From: Brumimicrobium sp.
GTDB taxonomy: Bacteria > Bacteroidota > Bacteroidia > Flavobacteriales_D > Crocinitomicaceae
Length of the DNA stretch: 64,000 nt
Assembly (NCBI GenBank): GCA_023957385.1
Contig: JAMLGZ010000001.1
Location: 1,226,923-1,290,922 of the forward strand
Reading direction: 5' to 3'
Positions 26,785-33,902 of this stretch are shown here, one piece after another. The notes beneath the pieces are model-generated. The model made no database searches. It was given only the letters and a program-made list of their open reading frames with translations, and had not been told where the DNA came from. The translations under genes and the position numbers were made by a program. The first letter of the stretch is position 1. Each line of letters starts with the position of its first letter.

Positions 26785-27108
26785 TTATTTTTTCTTTGGT
26801 TCAGCCTTTGCTTTAGCAGCAGTTTTTTTAGCAGGTGTCTTTTTCTCTGCACTTACTTTTTTCTCAGTAGTTGCTTTCTTTGCGGGAGTTTTTTTCTCTG
26901 TTGCTGCTTTGGTTGCTGCTTTTTTTACTGGAGCTGCCTTTTTTGCAGGAGTTTTTTTCTCTGCTACAGCTTTAACAGTAGTAGTTTTTGGAGCTTTTTC
27001 TTTTTTTGGAGCTACAGAAATGGGAGTATTTTTTTTCTTCTTTCTTGTATTTCCGTAAGAACCTCTAACACGTTTACCTTTTGTTGTTTTTAAATCTCCT
27101 TTTCCCAT
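26785..27108 (-). CDS. 30S ribosomal protein THX-like with histone H1-like tail
   Basis: The first 27 residues (MGKGDLKTTKGKRVRGSYGN then RKKKK) match the small ribosomal protein THX, which sits in the head of the 30S subunit in Thermus and Bacteroidota. The remaining 80 residues are a low-complexity Lys/Ala/Pro/Thr tail with repeated KKTPAKK and EKKTPAKKA units, like histone H1 tails. The protein is 107 aa, longer than plain THX proteins. The long + strand frames over it are shadows of this repeat. A role in rRNA or DNA binding for the tail is inference. Confidence 0.8.
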   Translation of the reverse strand: MGKGDLKTTKGKRVRGSYGNTRKKKKNTPISVAPKKEKAPKTTTVKAVAEKKTPAKKAAPVKKAATKAATEKKTPAKKATTEKKVSAEKKTPAKKTAAKAKAEPKKK

Positions 27109-27225
27109 TTTATTTATATTATTTAATTAGTATTAGTATGATGGGGCAATATACAAATAATCCTTTTAAAATGATATCATATTATGGAAAATAATTTCAT
27201 TTTTTAATGGATAATAATAAGTGAT

Positions 27226-27906
27226 TTATTTTTTTTCTTGAATTCTCCTTAAAAAGTCATTGATAGTTTTCTCGGGGTTATTAATGATTCGTTTGCACCA
27301 TTCAATCTTTAAGAGTGTTTGCTCTTTTTCGGATAATTTCCAATTGAAATCGGTTTGATTTTCTAACCTTGTTCGGATTGTGTGCATGATTAATGCAGCA
27401 GAAACGGAAACGTTAAAACTTTCTGTGAAACCAACCATAGGTATTTTTACAAGATAGTCGGCCATATTAAGTGCTTTTTCTGATAAACCAACTTGTTCTG
27501 TTCCAAATACAAAAGCTATTGGTTGATTAATAGGGATATTTTGAACGGTGTATTCTTCAGCATACGGGGATGTGGCAGCTATTTTATATCCTTTATCTTT
27601 AAGAGTTTGAATGCATTTAGTGGTAGGGAACAACTGATCCGAATAATGAAAATTATCTACCCATTGACCAGAACCTAGTGCAATATCTTTGTTTACTGTA
27701 AATTTATTTGTTTTTTCGATAATGTGTAGGTCTTGAATTCCAAAGCAGTCACAACTACGAGTAACCGCACTAGCATTATGTTCTTGAAAGATATTCTCAA
27801 CTGCAATGGTAACGTGACGAGTTCTCTCTGATGCTATACGATCAAATTTCTCTTGTTTTGCAGGAGTGATAATAGTATAAAGAGCTTTTAGTAATTCTTC
27901 TTCCAT
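27226..27906 (-). CDS. SpoU-family (TrmH-like) RNA 2'-O-methyltransferase
   Basis: SPOUT-fold enzyme that uses S-adenosylmethionine to methylate a ribose in tRNA or rRNA. Motif 1: NASAVTRSCDCFGI; motif 2: AFVFGTEQVGLSEKAL; motif 3: FTESFNVSVSAALIM, in which Phe replaces the usual Leu. The extra C-terminal helices resemble TrmH (tRNA Gm18). The ATG at 27906 is chosen because the upstream ATG at 27945 would place the hup terminator hairpin inside the coding region. About 226 aa. Confidence 0.87.
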   Translation of the reverse strand: MEEELLKALYTIITPAKQEKFDRIASERTRHVTIAVENIFQEHNASAVTRSCDCFGIQDLHIIEKTNKFTVNKDIALGSGQWVDNFHYSDQLFPTTKCIQTLKDKGYKIAATSPYAEEYTVQNIPINQPIAFVFGTEQVGLSEKALNMADYLVKIPMVGFTESFNVSVSAALIMHTIRTRLENQTDFNWKLSEKEQTLLKIEWCKRIINNPEKTINDFLRRIQEKK

Positions 27907-27920
27907 GTTAAAATAAAAAA

Positions 27921-27938
27921 GGGAGCCGTTAAGCTCCC
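27921..27938 (-). terminator. Terminator of hup
   Basis: GGGAGC / GCTCCC stem of 6 bp with a 6-base loop, followed on the minus strand by TTTTTTATTT. It lies 25 bp after the hup stop and just before the TrmH-like start. Confidence 0.85.
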
Positions 27939-27962
27939 AAAACATAAGTTGAAAACAAAGTT

Positions 27963-28235
27963 TTAGTTTACTGCGTCAGATAAACCAGCACCAGCCTTAA
28001 ATCTTACGACATTTTTAGCTTTGATTTTGATTTCTTTTCCAGTTCTTGGGTTTCTTCCAGTTCTAGCTGCACGCTTAGAAGTAGAGAAAGAACCAAATCC
28101 GATTAAAGAAATTCTATCACCTTTTTTAAGTGCTTTAGTAGTTACACCAACGAATGCATCTAATGCTCTTTTAGCATCTGCTTTAGAGATCTTTGCTTCT
28201 GAAGCCATTGCTTCAATCAATTCTGCTTTGTTCAT
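27963..28235 (-). CDS. hup: DNA-binding protein HU
   Basis: Histone-like dimeric DNA-bending protein of 90 aa. It has the full HU signature: MNKAELIEAMASEA, LDAFVGVTTKALKKGD, ISLIGFGSFSTSKRAARTGRNPRTGKEI and the C-terminal NVVRFKAGAGLSDAVN. Preceded by a well-matched Bacteroidota promoter and followed by a clear terminator, so it is a monocistronic unit. Confidence 0.97.
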   Translation of the reverse strand: MNKAELIEAMASEAKISKADAKRALDAFVGVTTKALKKGDRISLIGFGSFSTSKRAARTGRNPRTGKEIKIKAKNVVRFKAGAGLSDAVN

Positions 28236-28272
28236 AGTTATGGTTTTTGTTTGTATTAAAAATTAACTAGAG

Positions 28273-28302
28273 CAAATGTAGAAGAATATCGCATACATGC
28301 AA
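28273..28302 (-). promoter_or_regulatory. Promoter of hup
   Basis: On the minus strand TTG (complement of CAA at 28300-28302), a 19-bp spacer, then TACATTTG (complement of 28273-28280). This is an exact match to the Bacteroidota TTG-N19-TAnnTTTG promoter, about 38 bp before the hup ATG. Confidence 0.65.
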
Positions 28303-28463
28303 GGAAATAATGAAAAAAAATAAATAAAATGTTGAAAAAATAGTCATTTTGTTGATAAGTGCCCCTGATAAGCCCTATTTATAGTGTATTTAGATAACGA
28401 TTAAAATTATTTTTTTTAAATAATAATTTATAATAATTGATGAATATTGATTTTGATTCGATG

Positions 28464-28488
28464 AATTATTCGATTTCTTCGAATAATT
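28464..28488. repeat. AT-rich hairpin in the hup-fmt gap
   Basis: AATTATTCGA / TCGAATAATT, a perfect 10-bp stem with a 5-base loop. It lies in a 309-bp AT-rich gap (28236-28544) that otherwise holds the hup promoter and the fmt terminator. Function unknown. Confidence 0.5.
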
Positions 28489-28510
28489 TCAAAGTGGATT
28501 AAAAAATTAG

Positions 28511-28545
28511 ATTTGATTTTGATTAGATTTTAATCAAAATCAAAT
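28511..28545 (-). terminator. AT-rich terminator hairpin overlapping the fmt stop
   Basis: A perfect 15-bp stem (28511-28525 with 28531-28545) around a GATTT loop. On the minus strand it is followed by CTAATTTTTT. The stem begins within the fmt stop codon, so the stop and terminator overlap. GC content of the stem is very low for an intrinsic terminator. Confidence 0.6.
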
Positions 28546-29501
28546 TATGGGATGATATTCCAGTCTTGAGTTTTAAATCCTAATAGAAAAGTAGCAGTAT
28601 CCATTCGCTTCTTACCTTCTAGCTGAACTTCTTGTAGGGAAAGGGTTCCGGAATATAATTCTAAAAATAATTTTCGATTATCTTCAGTGAGTTTAATATC
28701 AGCATTCTCTTTTGTGTTATGAATTGTAGATCTAAAAATCTTGAGTGATTTTCGTTCTTTACTCTCTTTATGTTCCAGCCAAATCCATGCAGTAGGATAG
28801 GGAGACATCCCGCGAATAAAATTGTGCAATTCGAAAACTGACATTGAAAAATCAAGTAAACAATCTTGTTTTTGAATCTTAGGAGCAGGCTTGAGTTCTT
28901 TTTCTTCTTGAGGTGTAGCGTTGATTTCTCCTTTACGTAATAATTCAATGGTGTTTACAACAACTTCTGCGCCTAATACCATCATGCGGTCGTGAAGTTC
29001 TCCTGCTGTTTCCTCCTCTCCAATAGTCATTTTCTCTTTGAGAAGTATTTTACCTGTGTCTATCTTTTCATCTATCATGAATGTAGTTACACCTGTCTCT
29101 GTTTCACCATTGATAATCGCCCAGTTAATAGGTGCTGCTCCTCTATATTGAGGTAAGAGAGAACCATGTAAGTTAAAAGTACCCATTGCAGGAATCTCCC
29201 ATACAATTTTGGGTAACATTCGAAAAGCAACTACAATAAATAAATCTGCTTGTAGATTCTGTAATGTATTCACAAAGTCTTCATCTTTCAAAGAAATAGG
29301 TTGAAGAATAGGGATGTTATGGTTTTTGGCACAAATCTTTACAGCACTTTCGCTTAATTTCTGCCCTCTACCTGCAGGTTTGTCTGGAACAGTGACAACA
29401 CTTACTACCTGATATTCTTCTTGTATTATTTTTTCTAAAATGGTCACGGCAAATTCGGGCGTGCCCATGAATACTATTCTCAAATCCTCTTTGTGCTTCA
29501 T
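28545..29501 (-). CDS. fmt: Methionyl-tRNA formyltransferase
   Basis: Formylates initiator Met-tRNA with 10-formyl-THF. The N-terminal domain has RIVFMGTPEFAV, VTVPDKPAGRGQKL, and NLHGSLLPQYRGAAPINWAI with the catalytic Asn-His-region; Asp lies in GVTTFMIDEKIDTG. The C-terminal domain follows (FIRGMSPYPTAW). 318 aa is normal. It starts where the MATE gene ends (28545-29501 and 29502), so it is the last gene of degT-MATE-fmt. Confidence 0.96.
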   Translation of the reverse strand: MKHKEDLRIVFMGTPEFAVTILEKIIQEEYQVVSVVTVPDKPAGRGQKLSESAVKICAKNHNIPILQPISLKDEDFVNTLQNLQADLFIVVAFRMLPKIVWEIPAMGTFNLHGSLLPQYRGAAPINWAIINGETETGVTTFMIDEKIDTGKILLKEKMTIGEEETAGELHDRMMVLGAEVVVNTIELLRKGEINATPQEEKELKPAPKIQKQDCLLDFSMSVFELHNFIRGMSPYPTAWIWLEHKESKERKSLKIFRSTIHNTKENADIKLTEDNRKLFLELYSGTLSLQEVQLEGKKRMDTATFLLGFKTQDWNIIP

Positions 29502-30851
29502 TTATATTTTCTTTTTCTCCCAGTTAAAATGTCTAAGATACAGTAAAGATAATATTCCTGTCAAAATAAAATATACATATTCGACAGACCATACGGAGGC
29601 AATATTCCAATCCCATACTTTTAAAGTAAAGTAACTATAGACCGTATAAATCACAATTGATATAGTTTCAATTAATAAAGTGGTACGTGTATTCCCTGAC
29701 CCACTAATTGTTTGAAAATAAGGTGTCATCAAACCATATAATAGAATAGAACCAAATACAATACGCAAAATGAAAGCGCTATCTTTTAGATAGATTGGAT
29801 CAGGGTTGATAACAGAAATCAAAAATTCAGGATAGAGAATTGCTCCGTGAAATAGTGTAAGTAAACTAAGAGTTATTAAAACACTTGTTTTACGAATAAT
29901 CTCTTTGATGCGATGAAACCCATCTTCATGCATATATTGAGAAACATACGTTTTAATCGTAGCAGCAAATCCAAAAATGGGGATAAAGGCGATCATATAT
30001 ACAGAACGTACACTTTGGGATACGGTGAGTTCATACGTACTTCGCTGCTCAATGAATGTGAAAAATATTGTCCAACTGCCTAATGCGATAAACCCTTGTA
30101 TTAGCAGAGGGAAGCCTACACTAACTATTCTTCGAACAGATTTAAATGAAAATTGAAGATGTGAAAAAATTTGATACATGATTCTTTCTTTCGATTTGTA
30201 TAAAAGACTCAATAGCACAATCACTGTAATCCCTTCTGATAATGTAGAAGCTAAGGCAGCACCTTTAATTCCCATAGGTTCAATAGGTCCAACTCCAAAT
30301 ATCAGTAGATAGTCTAGTAATACATTTGAGCAAGCAAAGATGGAGGAACTAACCATGATTACCCATGTTTTTCCCGTAGCTAAAAAGAAACTATTTAATG
30401 GTAACAAAATAATTCCAATGAGAAAACCATAAGTTCTGATGGATAAGAAATCAATCTGCTCTTGTGCTAATTCCTTGTTACTTGAGTAATCGTAAAGTAA
30501 ATTATCGAAACCGAATTGTATAAAGAAGAAAAAGAGTAAAGCAAAGGATGCTAAAACGAAGAAGGAAGATTGTAGAATCTCATTTAATTCTGATTTTCGT
30601 TTTTCACCAATCCTACGTGCTAGGATAATCTGAACAGCATCGCTTAAGCCAGTTAATCCCATATAAGCGGTAACATATACCAGTCCAGCATTTCCGGCAG
30701 CATCAAAACTAAGCGTGCTGTATCTACTTAAAAATGAAGAGTCAGTTATCATAACAATAGATTGCACAAAAGTCCCAAACATTAAGGGAAGCGCAACCTT
30801 TAATATATGTCCATAGGTTATGGGTAGGCGGTGCGAATCTTTATTTTCCAT
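29502..30851 (-). CDS. MATE family efflux/flippase-like transporter
   Basis: Inner-membrane protein of 449 aa with about twelve helices and the MATE layout of two six-helix halves. Early segments include LPLMFGTFVQSIVMITDSSFL and GLSDAVQIILARRIGEKR; the second half begins near residue 240 (SVGFPLLIQGFIALGSW). Drug/Na+ or H+ antiport is typical of the family, but beside a DegT aminotransferase a lipid-linked sugar or other substrate cannot be ruled out. Its start overlaps the degT stop by 11 bp. Confidence 0.85.
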   Translation of the reverse strand: MENKDSHRLPITYGHILKVALPLMFGTFVQSIVMITDSSFLSRYSTLSFDAAGNAGLVYVTAYMGLTGLSDAVQIILARRIGEKRKSELNEILQSSFFVLASFALLFFFFIQFGFDNLLYDYSSNKELAQEQIDFLSIRTYGFLIGIILLPLNSFFLATGKTWVIMVSSSIFACSNVLLDYLLIFGVGPIEPMGIKGAALASTLSEGITVIVLLSLLYKSKERIMYQIFSHLQFSFKSVRRIVSVGFPLLIQGFIALGSWTIFFTFIEQRSTYELTVSQSVRSVYMIAFIPIFGFAATIKTYVSQYMHEDGFHRIKEIIRKTSVLITLSLLTLFHGAILYPEFLISVINPDPIYLKDSAFILRIVFGSILLYGLMTPYFQTISGSGNTRTTLLIETISIVIYTVYSYFTLKVWDWNIASVWSVEYVYFILTGILSLLYLRHFNWEKKKI

Positions 30852-31983
30852 TATTCAGCTCATGAATGTTGTTAACAATTCTTTGTAGCTGAGTTTCTGT
30901 AAGATTAGAACCACTAGGTAAGCATAAGCCTATATTAAATAATTCTTCTGCTACCTTTTCGCCATAGTAATCATATTTTTCAAAAACAGGCTGTAAGTGC
31001 ATAGGCTTCCAAAGTGGGCGCGATTCGATATTTTCTTTTTCTAAAGCTATCCTCAAATCCTCCCTGCTAAAACCCGTTTTTTCTGTATGAATTAATATAG
31101 CGGTTAACCAACGATTGCTGTAATGCCCTTCTGGTTCATTACAAAATTCTATTCCTTGTATAGATGATATGTGTTTTTTATAGTATTCGAAGTTAGAACG
31201 TCTGGAGTTTACGCGATCATTAAGTACTTCCATCTGACCTCTTCCAATTCCAGCAGTGATGTTTGACATGCGATAATTATACCCCACTTCTACATGTTGG
31301 TAATGAACAGCAATTTCTCTTGCTTGGGTAGATAAGTATATAACGCGGTCTTTTTCTTCTTTGGTATTAACGACAAGTGCACCTCCACCTGAAGTTGTAA
31401 TGATTTTATTACCATTAAATGATAATACGCCAAAATCCCCTAAAGTTCCGCAAAACTGATTGTGATAGTGACTTCCTAAGGCTTCGGCTGCATCTTCAAT
31501 AATTGGAATGTCATAGCGTAATGCTATTTCCTGAATTTCTTTATGCTTGTATGGCATACCATATAGATGAACAGCAACAATAGCTTTTGGTTTCACCCCA
31601 TGTTTTTGGATTGTTCCTTCAATAGCGACCTTTAAAGATGCTGGATCCATGTTCCAAGTATCCACTTCACTATCAACAAAAACTGGATTAGCACCTTGGT
31701 ATAAAATAGGATTGGCCGATGCAGAGAAAGTCAATGATTGACAAATTACAAAATCTCCTGCTTGTACATTAGCCATGATTAATCCTAAATGGATGGCAGC
31801 AGTTCCAGCACTTAATGCAGCAACTTTCTTTTCGTTTCCAAGGTAAGTTTCTAAATCCTTCTCAAAGCCGGTAACATTTGGACCTAAAGGAGCAATCCAA
31901 TTTTCATCAAAAGCTTGTTGGATATACTTCTGTTCATGTCCTCCCATATGTGGAGATGATAACCAAATTTTGTCGTTTGCCAT
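30841..31983 (-). CDS. DegT/DnrJ/EryC1/StrS-type aminotransferase
   Basis: PLP enzyme that usually transaminates a nucleotide-linked keto-sugar in surface polysaccharide synthesis (PglE/ArnB/WecE-like). IWLSSPHMGGHEQKYI opens it; ALSAGTAAIHLGL, IIEDAAEALGS (PLP-binding Asp) and FNGNKIITTSGGGALV with the Schiff-base Lys are all present; GYNYRMSNITAGIGRGQ follows. 380 aa is normal. First gene of an operon with a MATE transporter and fmt; a CAAAATTA (minus TAATTTTG) -7-like box lies about 20 bp upstream. Confidence 0.9.
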   Translation of the reverse strand: MANDKIWLSSPHMGGHEQKYIQQAFDENWIAPLGPNVTGFEKDLETYLGNEKKVAALSAGTAAIHLGLIMANVQAGDFVICQSLTFSASANPILYQGANPVFVDSEVDTWNMDPASLKVAIEGTIQKHGVKPKAIVAVHLYGMPYKHKEIQEIALRYDIPIIEDAAEALGSHYHNQFCGTLGDFGVLSFNGNKIITTSGGGALVVNTKEEKDRVIYLSTQAREIAVHYQHVEVGYNYRMSNITAGIGRGQMEVLNDRVNSRRSNFEYYKKHISSIQGIEFCNEPEGHYSNRWLTAILIHTEKTGFSREDLRIALEKENIESRPLWKPMHLQPVFEKYDYYGEKVAEELFNIGLCLPSGSNLTETQLQRIVNNIHELNNGK

Positions 31984-32087
31984 ATACTTTGAAAAATCGT
32001 TACAAAATTAATGAAATCTTTGTTCCTATTGAATTTTAATAAGATTTATTTAAGATTAAAGCTAGTAATTTACTGAGGTTTTAAAAA

Positions 32088-32744
32088 TTAGAATTCACCG
32101 ATTTTGGTAATTCTTCCTTTTACAACATCTCCAATTTTCACATTAATTTTGGTATCTAAAGGCAGGAGTAGATCGATGCGAGAACCAAATTTAATGAAAC
32201 CAAATTCTTCACCTGCTTTCACAGAGTCATTTTCTTTGATATAATAGCAGATGCGTCTTGCTACAGCTCCTGCGATTTGTCGAAATAAGATTTGTTTCCC
32301 ATTGGAGTGTTCTACTACGAAGGTAGATCTTTCGTTGTCGGTAGAGCTCTTTGGATGCCACGCAACTAAGAATTTACCAGGGTGATATTTCGTATATTTC
32401 ACATTGCCAGAAATCGGATTGAAATTAGCGTGTACATTAAGTGGTGACATAAAAATTGAAACCTGAATGCGTTTGTCATTAAAATATTCGGTTTCTTGCA
32501 CTTCCTCGATAACGACAACTTTCCCATCCACAGGGGAAATAATTTCATTTTCTTTTCCTTGAAATTGAATAATAGGAACGCGAAAGAATTGAATGACTAG
32601 ATATAACATAACAATCACACCAAGTAACAGTGGAATATAAATCCAAAGATATTCAGATAAGAAGAGTTGATTCATTAATTGAATTCCTCCCAAAATAACT
32701 AAAGCAAGTAGGATAATTAAGTAGCCTTCTCTGTGTATTTTCAT
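32088..32744 (-). CDS. psd: Phosphatidylserine decarboxylase, short proenzyme form
   Basis: Makes phosphatidylethanolamine from phosphatidylserine at the inner membrane; uses a pyruvoyl group produced by self-cleavage. Two N-terminal membrane helices (about residues 8-50) precede VVIEEVQETEYFNDKRIQVSIF-type beta regions and the His-containing NVHANFNPISG. The cleavage site is FGSRIDLLLP near the C-terminus (Gly-Ser). 218 aa is the short archaetidylserine-decarboxylase-like type. Last gene of rsfS-ftsH-DUF2007-cdsA-psd. Confidence 0.92.
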   Translation of the reverse strand: MKIHREGYLIILLALVILGGIQLMNQLFLSEYLWIYIPLLLGVIVMLYLVIQFFRVPIIQFQGKENEIISPVDGKVVVIEEVQETEYFNDKRIQVSIFMSPLNVHANFNPISGNVKYTKYHPGKFLVAWHPKSSTDNERSTFVVEHSNGKQILFRQIAGAVARRICYYIKENDSVKAGEEFGFIKFGSRIDLLLPLDTKINVKIGDVVKGRITKIGEF

Positions 32745-32809
32745 TTCTAAAATTAGTTTTCGCTGTAAAAGTACATTATTTCTTTACATAGAAGTCGGAG
32801 AAGAGAAAA

Positions 32810-33637
32810 TTAAAATTGGTGATAGTAAAGAAGTATAAACCAATAAAAGAATGGAGCTACGTACATGGCAGCATCAAAGCGGTCTAGAATACCACCGTGT
32901 CCTGGAATGATAGTTCCTGAATCTTTGACATTGGTAATACGTTTGATTTTTGATTCAATTAAATCTCCTAGAATAGCCACTGGAGAGATAATAGCTGCTG
33001 CTAACATCCAAAAATAATAATCTCCTCCTACTACAAGCGAATAAAGTAAAGAGAATAGAATAGTGCTGAAAAATCCACCAATAGCTCCTTCCCATGATTT
33101 TTTTGGTGATATTCGTTCAAGTAATCTGTGTTTTCCCAACCAAATCCCAAATAAAAAAGCAAAGGTGTCATTAGCCCAAACTAAAATAAACATGCCTAAT
33201 AAAAACTCCCATTGATAATTATTTGCCATGTGGAAATGATATATCAATAGCATTGAGAAAAATGTAAGGGGAATATACACCCATGAGAATAAGACAGTAC
33301 TGATATCTAAAAGTGGATTTTTATTTTTACTAAAAATAATAAGTAGCAAAGGGAGAAACAATAAGGGGATAATATGTAAGCCATTTAATGTTACCTCTGT
33401 ACTTGTTTGAGAATTTAAAGAAAGGATAAAATAGAGGTAGATTCCTCCAAGAATCCCTACTATCTTATTGGGTTTAATTTCTTCAGAGTCTTTAAATAAA
33501 TTATAAAATTCTATTAAGCCTAATATCATAAATAATCCTAGGACAACGAAAGTGACAAAATGGTGTACAAACAGAGCGGCCATGATGATTGCTACAAACA
33601 ACCCTCCCCAAACAGTACGTATGCCTATATTATTCAT
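32810..33637 (-). CDS. cdsA: Phosphatidate cytidylyltransferase
   Basis: Makes CDP-diacylglycerol from phosphatidate and CTP, the precursor of all phospholipids. 275 aa with about seven helices. The signature near the C-terminus is KRITNVKDSGTIIPGHGG followed by ILDRFDA; WANDTFAFLFG and ISPKKSWEG are also present. It overlaps the DUF2007 gene by 8 bp. With psd downstream the operon covers two steps of PE synthesis. Confidence 0.95.
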   Translation of the reverse strand: MNNIGIRTVWGGLFVAIIMAALFVHHFVTFVVLGLFMILGLIEFYNLFKDSEEIKPNKIVGILGGIYLYFILSLNSQTSTEVTLNGLHIIPLLFLPLLLIIFSKNKNPLLDISTVLFSWVYIPLTFFSMLLIYHFHMANNYQWEFLLGMFILVWANDTFAFLFGIWLGKHRLLERISPKKSWEGAIGGFFSTILFSLLYSLVVGGDYYFWMLAAAIISPVAILGDLIESKIKRITNVKDSGTIIPGHGGILDRFDAAMYVAPFFYWFILLYYHQF

Positions 33638-33902
33638 TGGTAGATTCTATAATTTGTTTAGCTAAGATAATATTATTTTGATTTACGTAGAGCATGATAC
33701 CTCCTTGACTAGAAAAAGAGAGGTTATAAGATGAGTCTTTTTTGTTTACAACAAAGACTTGAATACCTTCTTCCTCTAATTTTAATTTCATGATATTTGC
33801 CAGATATTCTTCGTTGGTAGCGAATACTAATTTGTTTTCTTCAAAGAAAGTATCTTGAGCTAACAAATTTTTAAACCATATTTTTATTTTGTTTAATATC
33901 AT
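33630..33902 (-). CDS. DUF2007-type small protein
   Basis: A 90-aa soluble protein with the DUF2007 pattern (FATNEEYLANIMKLKLEEEGI, then a beta hairpin and VNQNNIILAKQII), often called putative prokaryotic signal-transducing protein. Function is unknown. It overlaps both ftsH (4 bp) and cdsA (8 bp), so it is translationally coupled inside the operon. Confidence 0.72.
   Translation of the reverse strand: MILNKIKIWFKNLLAQDTFFEENKLVFATNEEYLANIMKLKLEEEGIQVFVVNKKDSSYNLSFSSQGGIMLYVNQNNIILAKQIIESTNE

Noticed and set aside
26774..27093. Two long + strand frames over the THX gene, rich in Ala/Phe/Cys
   Set aside because: They mirror the repetitive Lys/Ala codons of the minus-strand THX tail; no domain, and the minus frame has a clear THX N-terminus and a terminator.
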